DNA of 5,752 bases from JABIFK01 sp047619225 (GTDB lineage Bacteria; Latescibacterota; UBA2968). Shown one piece after another: positions 1 to 5,752 of the stretch. The stretch covers positions 1-5,752 of the forward strand of contig JBLHJX010000325.1 in NCBI GenBank assembly GCA_047619225.1, in the 5' to 3' direction. Made by a program: the position numbers and the translations under genes. How positions within the stretch are numbered: the stretch's first letter is position 1; each line of letters opens with the position of its first letter. Under the pieces are notes generated by a model. The model ran no database searches, was not told the DNA's origin, and saw only the letters and a list, made by a program, of their open reading frames with translations.

Positions 1-247
1 CCCAGCGCATACGTGCTTTGCCACTGACGATGTAGATGACGCTTTCAACGGGGCCATGATGGTGCGCTCCGGTTTTGGCATTGGGGTGAATGACAACGGT
101 GCCTGCCCAGAGTTTTTCGGCACCTGTGCGTGCGTGGGTGATGGCTGCCGCACGATTCATGCCGGGTGTTTGCGCCGTGTTGACATCGAGTTCGTTATTG
201 TGAACAACACGTACGCCGTCTTCACGCCATTTGGGTGATTTTCCCAT
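1..247 (-). CDS. Cupin-domain protein, N-terminal 82 residues (3' end outside window)
   Basis: The reading frame starts at the ATG at 247-245 and stays open to the window edge, so only the first 82 codons are visible. Residues 60-68 read GAHHHGPVE, matching cupin motif 1: His62 and His64 form the HxH pair and Glu68 follows three residues later, the usual ligands for a single divalent metal. The strand-turn-strand segment after it (VIYIVSG, 70-76) fits the beta-barrel. The second cupin motif would lie beyond the edge. No signal peptide is seen, so it is probably cytoplasmic. The start is supported by AAGGAG (257-262) nine bases upstream. The gene follows the GH172-type hydrolase by 13 bases and is very likely cotranscribed with it. 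Small single-domain cupins include dioxygenases, isomerases and non-enzymatic sugar-binding proteins; the sequence does not decide between these. The fold assignment is firm and the function is unknown. Confidence 0.85.
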   Translation of the reverse strand, partial: MGKSPKWREDGVRVVHNNELDVNTAQTPGMNRAAAITHARTGAEKLWAGTVVIHPNAKTGAHHHGPVESVIYIVSGKARMRW

Positions 248-256
248 GAATGCAAA

Positions 257-262
257 CTCCTT
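257..262 (-). promoter_or_regulatory. Ribosome binding site of the cupin gene, overlapping the upstream stop codon
   Basis: On the minus strand AAGGAG lies nine bases before the cupin ATG. Its first two bases are the last two of the TAA stop (263-261) of the GH172-type gene. Ribosomes ending the first gene therefore finish on the binding site of the second, an arrangement that usually gives coupled translation. Coupling is an inference from the overlap. Confidence 0.75.
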
Positions 263-1283
263 ATAATATTCTTGGCAAACGGTTTTCGATGGAAGGCAGT
301 TTCGTTACTTGCGATGGTCCTTTTTGATACCAGTAGGCCGTGGAGCTAAAGTCGTCTGATCGATGGTTGTTGTGGCCGTGTTCGATTGTGACTTTGATGG
401 ATGTTGTAAATGGGATGGGATCGAGAACGTGAAGACGATACATGGTCCATTGACCGTTCCAGTTGTCGTGTTCGTGGTTATAGAGCGAGGTGCCAGCATA
501 GGGGTAACAGTTGGGTTGCATACACCATGCGTGGCAGAAGTAATCTTCGCTGCCGGTGCCGTGTAGAGAACCGGGAAAGGGTTCCCCGTCGATGAAGATG
601 ATGTCGTCGCCTTCGCCCCACCAGCCACCTGCATGATTGTCGATGCTTAAGTTGCAGCCAATATAAGTGCCTTCGCCTTGTGTGTCGAGAATGATGTAGT
701 TTTCATCGCCTGTTAAGTTGGGACCTTCTTTGCCGTCGATGAGGGGGACGGGTGTGCAGGGCATTTCGGTGTGCCAACTGGCGTGAAAATGATAGGTGTC
801 TTCTGGCAGTGTGTCCCATTGTTGGTAGTCGACGTAATAGAAGATGCGAATTTCGGTGTCACTTTCGTTGACAAGTTGTAATCGCGCGCTTTTGTGAAAG
901 GGCATTTGCACCCAAGAATTGAAAGCCCCGCGTTGTTGGCCGTCATTGATGGACATGTCAAAAAGAGCAGATGTATAATTGTTGACGCGCCCGTGTCCGA
1001 TACCAAAGAAGTCGCCAACGGGTACATTCACACTTGGAAAATCCACATCATCCCAGAACATTTGAAGCACAGCTTTGCGTGGAAAGAGTGGGTCGGTGAC
1101 TTTGAAGTTGTTGTCGATGGCGAACCAAAGGTGGGTGATGATGCCTGCGCCTTGAATGTTGGCAAGTTCACCTGTTTCGCCTGGTGGAATGATTAACCAG
1201 TCACGATTATAACCATCGCGCGACCAGCTTGCTTCGCGTTTGGCACGGAATGGCAAGGGCTGATAGGGTGTGGGTGATTGCAT
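261..1283 (-). CDS. DUF2961 / GH172-family glycoside hydrolase
   Basis: This 340-residue protein belongs to the DUF2961 family, now glycoside hydrolase family GH172. Characterised members include the Bifidobacterium difructose dianhydride I synthase/hydrolase and exo-D-arabinofuranosidases. Family marks seen, numbered from the chosen start: REASWSRDGYNRD (16-28), PPGETGELANIQG with ITHLWF following, GGWWGEGDD (about 219-227), GTGSEDYF (242-249), and a late SSTAYWYQ. Glu224 in WWGEGDD and Glu246 in GTGSEDYF sit where the family's catalytic glutamate pair is expected; this is a match by motif, not by alignment. There is no signal peptide or membrane segment, so a cytoplasmic enzyme acting on imported oligosaccharide is likely. 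The frame is open back to a GTG at 1328, but that codon has no Shine-Dalgarno. The ATG at 1283-1281 has AGGAG six bases upstream and gives the conserved family N terminus. A cupin gene follows 13 bases downstream. The family call is firm; the sugar substrate is unknown. Confidence 0.93.
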   Translation of the reverse strand: MQSPTPYQPLPFRAKREASWSRDGYNRDWLIIPPGETGELANIQGAGIITHLWFAIDNNFKVTDPLFPRKAVLQMFWDDVDFPSVNVPVGDFFGIGHGRVNNYTSALFDMSINDGQQRGAFNSWVQMPFHKSARLQLVNESDTEIRIFYYVDYQQWDTLPEDTYHFHASWHTEMPCTPVPLIDGKEGPNLTGDENYIILDTQGEGTYIGCNLSIDNHAGGWWGEGDDIIFIDGEPFPGSLHGTGSEDYFCHAWCMQPNCYPYAGTSLYNHEHDNWNGQWTMYRLHVLDPIPFTTSIKVTIEHGHNNHRSDDFSSTAYWYQKGPSQVTKLPSIENRLPRIL

Positions 1284-1289
1284 GAGGCA

Positions 1290-1294
1290 CTCCT
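1290..1294 (-). promoter_or_regulatory. Ribosome binding site fixing the GH172-type start
   Basis: AGGAG on the minus strand lies six bases before the ATG at 1283-1281. The in-frame GTG 45 bases further upstream (1328-1326) is preceded by CTAATTTGAACC, with no purine-rich binding site. The internal ATG is therefore the better start, trimming 15 residues from the longest open frame. Confidence 0.75.
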
Positions 1295-1398
1295 GTATAG
1301 GATTGTTTCTATTTGGGCGTTTTGGCACGGTTCAAATTAGGGTAACACTAGCCAGCCCCGCGCGAGTATCGTTCTGTTCTTTTTGGAGTGATAAAGAC

Positions 1399-1427
1399 TT
1401 GATCTTTTGTGCTTTCTCTTGTAATAT
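1399..1427 (+). promoter_or_regulatory. Candidate sigma70-type promoter for metA-metY
   Basis: TTGATC (1399-1404) and TAATAT (1422-1427) are separated by exactly 17 bases. Each hexamer matches the sigma70 consensus at four of six positions. Transcription would start near 1434, leaving a leader of about 55 bases before the metA ATG at 1490. The rest of the divergent gap (1284-1489) shows no clear promoter for the minus-strand GH172-type gene, though a TTGAAC at 1330-1335 (minus strand) could be a weak -35. In this AT-rich stretch a chance match is possible. Confidence 0.4.
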
Positions 1428-1446
1428 GAGACCTCCTATTCATATT
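1423..1446. promoter_or_regulatory. 7-bp inverted repeat over the candidate metA promoter, possible operator
   Basis: AATATGA (1423-1429) and TCATATT (1440-1446) are exact reverse complements with a 10-base centre. The 24-base dyad covers the candidate -10 box and the predicted transcription start, a usual place for a repressor operator. It does not match the MetJ box (AGACGTCT repeats), and I do not recognise it as a known riboswitch. The arms are AT-rich and short, so coincidence cannot be excluded. Confidence 0.25.
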
Positions 1447-1489
1447 GTGTTTTCTGCATATTTCAATCAAATAGAAAGAAGACATTCCT

Positions 1490-2545
1490 ATGCCACTGGT
1501 TGCTCATACTTCTCTTCCGTCCTTTGAAGATTTGCGCGCAAGCGGAGAGGATGTTCTGACATTAGACAATGCGCTTCATCAGGACATCCGAGAGTTGCAC
1601 ATTGGTTTTCTCAATATGATGCCGGATGCGGCGTTGCGGGCCACCGAACGGCAATTTTTGCGTTTGATTGGAAGTTGTAATCAAATTGCACAATTTTTCG
1701 TTTATCCATTTACGGTTCCGGGGCTGCCCAGAGATGGTGACACACAAGCCTATATTGATCGTTATTATTATACATTTGAAGATTTACAAAAAATGGGTCT
1801 TGATGCATTGATTGTTACTGGAGCCAATGTTGCCAACCCGACATTGGAGCAAGAGCCCTTTTGGGAGCCGCTTAAAGATGTGGTGGGATGGGCAAGAGAA
1901 AATGTTGTTTCTATTCTTTGTTCATGTCTTTCGACCCATGCGTTGGTGAAACAATTGTATCAAATAGACCGTCGTTTGATGTCCCAAAAGCTTTGGGGGG
2001 TCTATCCTCATCGCATTGTTCAGCAAAAGCACCCCTTGCTTCGAGGGATTAACACGCGTTTTGATATCCCTCATTCCCGACACAATACAATTCCTGTGGC
2101 GGCATTGGAGGCTGCTGGGGTTACGGTTTTGATTGAGAGTGATGCGGGTGAGATGCACATGGCAGTGAGTGCTGATCAATTTAGTATTGTGTATTTTCAG
2201 GGGCACCCAGAGTATGACTGGAACAGTTTGCTTAAGGAGTATAAACGAGAAGTAAATCGATATATCCAGGGTGAACGCCAAGATTATCCGCCACATCCCG
2301 AACGTTATTTTTTTGGCGACGTGACTGACATTGTCGATGCATATGAGCAGGTTGTTCGTAAGGCACAACAACAACGTACGCCGATCCCGCCTTTTCCAGA
2401 AGAACAAATAGAACCTCATCTGGACAATACGTGGGGGGATACTGGCAAAGCGATCTTTAACAATTGGCTTGGGTTGGTTTATCAGAAGGCCGATTATAAT
2501 CGACCCAGTCTTTTTGATACATCAAAACAGTCTCCAAATACATAG
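1490..2545 (+). CDS. metA: Homoserine O-acyltransferase, MetA family (diverged subfamily)
   Basis: It acylates the gamma-hydroxyl of L-homoserine from an acyl-CoA, the committed step of methionine synthesis, in the cytoplasm. The protein has 351 residues against about 309 in E. coli MetA. MetA marks in order: HIGFLNMMPDAALRATERQFLRL (37-59, the LN.MP...TE.QFLRL region), LIVTGAN (107-113), SILCSCLSTHA (141-151) with Cys146 at the nucleophile position (E. coli Cys142), PHSRHN (194-199), FQGHPEYD (236-243) with His239 and Glu241 of the catalytic set, and a C-terminal TWGDTGKAIFNNWL resembling the E. coli SWRSHGNLLFTNWL. The extra length lies mostly between residues 250 and 310. Overall it resembles the diverged MetA-like group of Bradyrhizobium-type bacteria. 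The position matching E. coli Gly111, linked to succinyl versus acetyl choice, is Ala115, so the donor is uncertain. A purine-rich stretch at 1473-1482 serves as a weak ribosome binding site. metY follows after 47 bases, almost certainly in one operon. Confidence 0.92.
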   Translation: MPLVAHTSLPSFEDLRASGEDVLTLDNALHQDIRELHIGFLNMMPDAALRATERQFLRLIGSCNQIAQFFVYPFTVPGLPRDGDTQAYIDRYYYTFEDLQKMGLDALIVTGANVANPTLEQEPFWEPLKDVVGWARENVVSILCSCLSTHALVKQLYQIDRRLMSQKLWGVYPHRIVQQKHPLLRGINTRFDIPHSRHNTIPVAALEAAGVTVLIESDAGEMHMAVSADQFSIVYFQGHPEYDWNSLLKEYKREVNRYIQGERQDYPPHPERYFFGDVTDIVDAYEQVVRKAQQQRTPIPPFPEEQIEPHLDNTWGDTGKAIFNNWLGLVYQKADYNRPSLFDTSKQSPNT

Positions 2546-2576
2546 CATTCCATTTCGTGTATTTTCATTATAATTT

Positions 2577-2582
2577 AGGAGG
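2577..2582 (+). promoter_or_regulatory. Ribosome binding site of metY
   Basis: A full AGGAGG lies ten bases before the metY ATG. It is much stronger than the purine-rich AGAAAGAAG stretch ahead of metA, which would let the second gene of the operon be translated more efficiently than the first. That consequence is inferred. Confidence 0.7.
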
Positions 2583-2592
2583 ATAAACACGT

Positions 2593-3867
2593 ATGAAACC
2601 TGAAACAATCGCAATTCATGCTGGATATGAAACGGACCCAACGACCCATGCGGTTGCTGTGCCAATTTACCAGACTGTTGCTTATGAATTTGATAATGCG
2701 CAACATGGTGCTGACCTGTTCAATTTGGCCGTGCCCGGTAATATTTATACCCGCATTATGAACCCCACCTCCGATGTATTGGAAAAACGCGTGGCCGAAT
2801 TGGAAGGTGGCATTGCAGGACTGGCAGTGAGTTCGGGCAGTGCGGCGATCAATTATTCTATTTTAACCATTGCTGAAATGGGAAGCAACATTGTATCGGT
2901 GCCCCTACTTTATGGCGGCACCTATACCTTGTTTGCGCACATGTTACCCAAACAGGGTATCGATGTTCGATTTGCTGAAGACGATAGCCCAGAGAAATTG
3001 GAAGCGCTCATTGATGATAAGACTGCTGCGATCTTTTGTGAAACCATTGGCAACCCTGCAGGTAATATTGTCGACTTAGAAGCGATTTGCAAAATGGCAA
3101 ACAAACACGGTGTTCCTGTTATTGTGGACAATACAGTGGCGCCTCTTTTGGTTCGCCCGATTGATTATGGTGCCACTATCGTTGTGCATTCGCTCACCAA
3201 ATACATGGGCGGGCACGGAAATTCATTGGGCGGTATCATTGTTGATTCTGGGAAATTCCCGTGGGCTGAGCATGCAGATCGTTTTCCGATGTTGAACACG
3301 CCCGAGCCTTCGTATCACGGGGTGGTTTATACCGAGGCGTTGGGCCCTGCAGCCTTTATTGGCCGGGCTCGAACGGTACCTTTGCGTAATACAGGCGCTT
3401 GTATAAGCCCTTTTAATGCTTTCTTGATTCTGCAGGGCATCGAAACACTGCCTCTCAGAATGGAGCGCCATTGCGACAATGCGATTGCTGTTGCAAATTA
3501 TCTCAAAGATCACGAGAGTGTTTCGTGGGTGAAATTTGCGGGTCTACCCGATTCGCCATATTATGAATTGGCGCAAAAGTATACCAACGGCAAACCGTCG
3601 GCCCTGCTGACCTTTGGTATCAAAGGTGGTTTTGATGCCGCTGTGAAATTCTACGATTCTCTTCAACTGTTCAAGCGCCTTGTAAATATTGGGGATGCCA
3701 AATCATTGGCTGCACATCCAGCATCGACAACCCATCGTCAATTGACAGATGCCGAGCTTGTTAAGGCAGGGGTAAGCCAAGACATGATTCGACTGTGTGT
3801 GGGTATTGAACACATTGACGACATTGTTGCCGATATTGAGCAAGCATTGAAGATTGCAACGAGTTAA
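2593..3867 (+). CDS. metY: O-acetylhomoserine sulfhydrylase (O-acetylhomoserine aminocarboxypropyltransferase)
   Basis: This cytoplasmic PLP enzyme replaces the acyl group of O-acylhomoserine with sulfide, giving homocysteine directly and bypassing cystathionine. It has 424 residues, typical of MetY and longer than most MetB or MetZ proteins (about 380-400). Cys/Met-metabolism PLP family marks: IHAGYETDP (8-16), IYTRIMNPT (51-59) with the phosphate-contacting Tyr52 and Arg54 from the neighbouring subunit, SSGSAA (80-85), YGGTY (107-111), Asp179 in VIVDN for the pyridine nitrogen, and HSLTKYMGGHG (199-209) with Lys203 as the Schiff-base lysine. SLAAHPASTTH (371-381) and Arg400 near the end bind the substrate carboxylate. 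The internal GACISPFNAFLILQGIETL is characteristic of MetY. Because MetY usually prefers the acetyl ester, its pairing with a MetA-family enzyme bears on what donor that MetA uses. O-succinylhomoserine use (MetZ-like activity) cannot be ruled out from sequence. It ends 23 bases before a strong hairpin. Confidence 0.95.
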   Translation: MKPETIAIHAGYETDPTTHAVAVPIYQTVAYEFDNAQHGADLFNLAVPGNIYTRIMNPTSDVLEKRVAELEGGIAGLAVSSGSAAINYSILTIAEMGSNIVSVPLLYGGTYTLFAHMLPKQGIDVRFAEDDSPEKLEALIDDKTAAIFCETIGNPAGNIVDLEAICKMANKHGVPVIVDNTVAPLLVRPIDYGATIVVHSLTKYMGGHGNSLGGIIVDSGKFPWAEHADRFPMLNTPEPSYHGVVYTEALGPAAFIGRARTVPLRNTGACISPFNAFLILQGIETLPLRMERHCDNAIAVANYLKDHESVSWVKFAGLPDSPYYELAQKYTNGKPSALLTFGIKGGFDAAVKFYDSLQLFKRLVNIGDAKSLAAHPASTTHRQLTDAELVKAGVSQDMIRLCVGIEHIDDIVADIEQALKIATS

Positions 3868-3890
3868 TTGTTAAGCTGACTTTTGAATCT

Positions 3891-3922
3891 AAGAGCCTCT
3901 CCTGTAAACAGGAGAGGCTCTT
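3891..3922. terminator. Perfect 14-bp hairpin between convergent genes, probable bidirectional terminator
   Basis: AAGAGCCTCTCCTG (3891-3904) and CAGGAGAGGCTCTT (3909-3922) are exact reverse complements around a TAAA loop. The hairpin sits between the metY stop (3867) and the stop of the minus-strand oxidoreductase (3938), in a gap of only 70 bases. The location and strength fit a shared terminator. Neither side has a good run of T: the plus strand continues GTTCGTG and the minus strand AGATTCAAAAG. It is thus not a textbook Rho-independent terminator; it may work with the T residues inside the stem end or mainly protect mRNA 3' ends. Confidence 0.75.
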
Positions 3923-3937
3923 GTTCGTGATAGGTGT

Positions 3938-4879
3938 TTATACAGATTTTTTATCCATTGATTTTTGTAGTTGGTCAAGAATGGACATTGTGGGCAAACA
4001 GGTTGCACAACTGGTGAAGGGTTTGCGGCCTTGTGTGATGGCGTTGATGAATTCGCGGTCTTGCACTTCGATACCCGATGGGCCTTCGAGTTGAACTTCG
4101 TTGCCTTCGGTGTCGGTGAGTTTGCCTTTTTCGAACAGGTAGGTGGCTTCTTCGCCGATGAAACGATAGGTTGCTGTGATGGGGCCGTGGTTGTTGAAGG
4201 AGTTGGCCGAGGTGACGAGAATGCCATTGCTGGATCGCAGACCGATGGTGATGTCCATGGGGATATTGAGCGTGCTGTGGTTGGGGCCAGCTTGTGCCCA
4301 GGCATCCACATTGGGTTCGTCAAAGAGCCAGTACATGAAGTCGACCATGTGACAGGCTTGATGCCAGAGGAGTTCGTCTGTCCAGGAACGCGCTTTGCCG
4401 TACATGTTGGTGTTGCTGCGGCGCATAAAATAGGTTTGTTGCACAATGTGGTGGGGGTGAAATTCACCCTCATGAACACGGCGGACGATTTCGCGTTGGG
4501 CTGTGCCGTAACGATTGGTGTGACAGACCATGCAGACAAGACCTGTTTTTTCTTCGACTTCCACAAGGTGTTGCGACTCTTCAAGTGACAGCCCCATGGG
4601 GATTTCAACAAGGACGTGTTTGCCCATTTCGAGTGCGGTGATGGCTTGTGAGGCGTGAATTTGATTGGGTGTGGTGAGTATCACTGCTTCGACACCATCT
4701 TGAGAAAGGCATTCTTCAAGGTTTGTAGAATAGTGTGGGATATTCCATTCTTTGGCAAAGGCGGCACCATCGGCTTCTACGCCGCAGGCAAGACTGGCAA
4801 TTTCAACGTCGCCAAATTGTTTGAGGGTGCGGGTATGGTTTAGGCCCATTGCGCCTTCACCGGCGATGCAGATTTTCAT
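3938..4879 (-). CDS. Gfo/Idh/MocA-family NAD(P)-dependent oxidoreductase, LigC-like clade
   Basis: This 313-residue cytoplasmic dehydrogenase has an N-terminal Rossmann fold (residues 1 to about 120) with the GEGAMG nucleotide loop at 7-12. A C-terminal alpha/beta substrate domain follows. The family EKP motif is here VEIP (91-94), with Ile93 in place of lysine. Further marks are GLVCMVCHTNRY (113-124), RSWTDELLWHQACHMVD (164-180) with His173, His177 and Asp180 as likely catalytic-site residues, FNNHGP (228-233), and GIEVQDREFINAI (269-281). This set, including VEIP, recalls LigC/PmdC-type 4-carboxy-2-hydroxymuconate semialdehyde dehydrogenases of protocatechuate 4,5-cleavage. That comparison is from memory of the family, and no other gene of the pathway is visible, so the substrate stays open. 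The start ATG has AAGGAG five bases upstream. It follows a D-2-hydroxyacid dehydrogenase by 124 bases on the same strand and ends 16 bases from the shared hairpin. Confidence 0.9.
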   Translation of the reverse strand: MKICIAGEGAMGLNHTRTLKQFGDVEIASLACGVEADGAAFAKEWNIPHYSTNLEECLSQDGVEAVILTTPNQIHASQAITALEMGKHVLVEIPMGLSLEESQHLVEVEEKTGLVCMVCHTNRYGTAQREIVRRVHEGEFHPHHIVQQTYFMRRSNTNMYGKARSWTDELLWHQACHMVDFMYWLFDEPNVDAWAQAGPNHSTLNIPMDITIGLRSSNGILVTSANSFNNHGPITATYRFIGEEATYLFEKGKLTDTEGNEVQLEGPSGIEVQDREFINAITQGRKPFTSCATCLPTMSILDQLQKSMDKKSV

Positions 4880-4908
4880 GGTTACTCCTTGGTTTTTTAG
4901 ATTTATAT

Positions 4909-4996
4909 GTCACAAGTCTACAAATCTCAGGTCAAGACCAAGATCATCCACAGACGATATGGATCTGCGTTGGATGGGTGACTTGTGACTTGTGAC
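4909..4996. repeat. 88-base intergenic element bounded by 10-bp inverted repeats, MITE-like or structured RNA
   Basis: GTCACAAGTC (4909-4918) is the exact reverse complement of GACTTGTGAC, which occurs twice, overlapping, at 4980-4989 and 4987-4996. The right end is a 7-base tandem repeat, GTGACTT, in about 2.7 copies (4978-4996). Inside is a second pairing: CATCCACAGA (4945-4954) can pair with TCTG (4964-4967) and TGGATG (4971-4976) with CGT bulged, and GGTCAAGACC (4930-4939) is a small palindrome. Such a nested inverted structure in a gap between genes suggests a small non-coding mobile repeat (MITE or REP type) or a structured leader ahead of the LigC-like gene. I see no convincing target-site duplication. 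Copies elsewhere in the genome would be needed to call it mobile. Confidence 0.45.
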
Positions 4997-5003
4997 GAAT
5001 TTG

Positions 5004-5752
5004 TTATGCCATTGTATCTATGATTTCGAGGGTGACTTCATGCATGAGAGACTCTTCGTTTTCGTAGCGTTGAAATTCTTCAATCATATAGTCGGCCATG
5101 CGAACGACTTCGTCGTTGAGTGACCCTGCGATGTGTGATGTGAGGTAGACATTGGGCAATGTGTAGAAGGGTGAATTGGCTTCAGGGGGTTCGGGGAGTG
5201 TGACGTCTAAGAGTGCGGTGAGGGTGGGGCGTTTCTGTAATTCGGCAATGAGGTCGGCTTCAACGATGGTCGCGCCTCGACCTGTGTTGATGAAGGTGGT
5301 GTGGTCTTGCATCTGCGAGAAGTGGGCGCTGTGGAGCATCCCTTTGGTTTGTTCGTTGTTGGCCAGGTGATTTGAGATGATGTCTCCTTGGCGAAAGGCA
5401 TCTTCGAGTGAGACCTTTTTTATGCCGAGTTCTTGGGCACGTTCATCAGGTAAAAAGGGATCGAAGGTGATGATATTGAGGTGAAACGGTTTGAGTAAGT
5501 TGATGAGGATAGAACCGATGGCTCCGGCACCCAGAAGGGCGATGGTTGCACCGAAGTTGCCACGTCCTTTAAATGGATTGCTGGTGCGGCCTTCACGCGT
5601 TTGGCAGTCGCGGATGTTGCGGTAATACCCTTTGTTGGCGAGTAGGATTTGCGCAAGGGTATATTCGGCTACAGGCACAGCATTGGCGCGCCAGGCGCTG
5701 CATACTTTGATGCCATGATTGAGCAAAGGACGGGCGAACTTTTGTACAGAAC
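5004..5752 (-). CDS. D-isomer-specific 2-hydroxyacid dehydrogenase, C-terminal ~248 residues (5' end outside window)
   Basis: The frame runs open through the right edge, so the N terminus is missing; a TTG at 5726 is internal, and the codons before it (SVQKFARP) continue the family sequence. The family reduces 2-keto acids to D-2-hydroxyacids or the reverse with NAD(H). Counting from the first whole codon (5750-5748): ANAVPVAEYTL (about 22-32) is the hallmark entering the NAD domain, GAGAIG (74-79) is the Rossmann loop, and Asp97 ends the second strand and suggests NAD rather than NADP. The catalytic triad is complete: Arg148 in NTGRG, Glu177 in DVTLPEP, His196 in SHIAGS. About 250 visible residues of a usual 320-340 implies roughly 80 missing. 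No membrane segment or signal is seen. It lies upstream of the LigC-like oxidoreductase on the same strand and may share its transcript, but the 124-base gap with a repeat element weakens that. The exact substrate cannot be told. Confidence 0.9.
   Translation of the reverse strand, partial: SVQKFARPLLNHGIKVCSAWRANAVPVAEYTLAQILLANKGYYRNIRDCQTREGRTSNPFKGRGNFGATIALLGAGAIGSILINLLKPFHLNIITFDPFLPDERAQELGIKKVSLEDAFRQGDIISNHLANNEQTKGMLHSAHFSQMQDHTTFINTGRGATIVEADLIAELQKRPTLTALLDVTLPEPPEANSPFYTLPNVYLTSHIAGSLNDEVVRMADYMIEEFQRYENEESLMHEVTLEIIDTMA

Noticed and set aside
56..238. Plus-strand 60-codon open frame at the left end
   Set aside because: It is antisense to the cupin gene, whose metal-binding motif and ribosome binding site support the minus-strand reading.
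1284..1328. 15-residue N-terminal extension of the GH172-type protein from a GTG at 1328
   Set aside because: The GTG has no ribosome binding site, the extension shows no conserved family sequence, and the downstream ATG has AGGAG at good spacing.
1434..1489. SAM-type riboswitch in the metA leader
   Set aside because: The predicted leader is only about 55 bases, AT-rich, and shows neither SAM-I helices nor the SAM-II pseudoknot consensus that I could recognise.
1922..2419. Minus-strand open frame of 165 codons inside metA
   Set aside because: It is antisense to the conserved MetA coding sequence, with no recognisable motif or start signal.
2569..2574. Perfect TATAAT just ahead of metY as a separate metY promoter
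   Set aside because: No -35 box lies at the right distance, and a start about seven bases after it would fall within the AGGAGG ribosome binding site and so remove it.
3971..4588. Plus-strand open frame of 205 codons inside the LigC-like gene
   Set aside because: It lies fully antisense to a gene with strong family motifs, has no ribosome binding site or recognisable domain, and reads as a composition artefact of a gene with few stops on the opposite strand.

Overview
The window is ordinary bacterial chromosome with dense, mostly well-recognised metabolic genes. Gene content (a DUF2961/GH172 protein next to a cupin, a LigC-like Gfo/Idh/MocA oxidoreductase, a D-2-hydroxyacid dehydrogenase, and a diverged MetA paired with MetY) resembles environmental, often marine or sponge-associated, lineages such as Latescibacterota or Poribacteria. 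That placement is an impression from gene content only and is weak. Shine-Dalgarno sites are clear (AGGAG/AGGAGG types), so translation initiation is conventional. No tRNA, rRNA, CRISPR array, transposase or phage gene was found.

Layout, left to right. (1) 1-1283, minus strand: a two-gene unit with a GH172-type glycoside hydrolase (DUF2961) followed by the N-terminal part of a small cupin. The cupin's ribosome binding site overlaps the hydrolase stop codon, and its 3' end lies outside the window. (2) 1284-1489: a divergent intergenic region with a plausible promoter and a 7-bp dyad ahead of metA. (3) 1490-3867, plus strand: metA then metY, a two-step route from homoserine to homocysteine by direct sulfhydrylation. 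(4) 3868-3937: a convergent gap with a perfect 14-bp hairpin, probably a bidirectional terminator. (5) 3938-5752, minus strand: a D-isomer-specific 2-hydroxyacid dehydrogenase (5' end outside the window) followed by a LigC-like oxidoreductase. They are separated by a 124-base gap holding an 88-base element bounded by 10-bp inverted repeats.

Functionally, metA-metY forms the methionine module: homoserine is O-acylated, then the acyl group is replaced by sulfide to give homocysteine. The flanking minus-strand genes look like carbohydrate or aromatic/hydroxyacid catabolism and have no evident link to methionine. I do not see a convincing undescribed biological system. The items most worth a second look are the repeat-bounded intergenic element, the acyl-donor question for this MetA, and the two catabolic gene pairs of unknown substrate.
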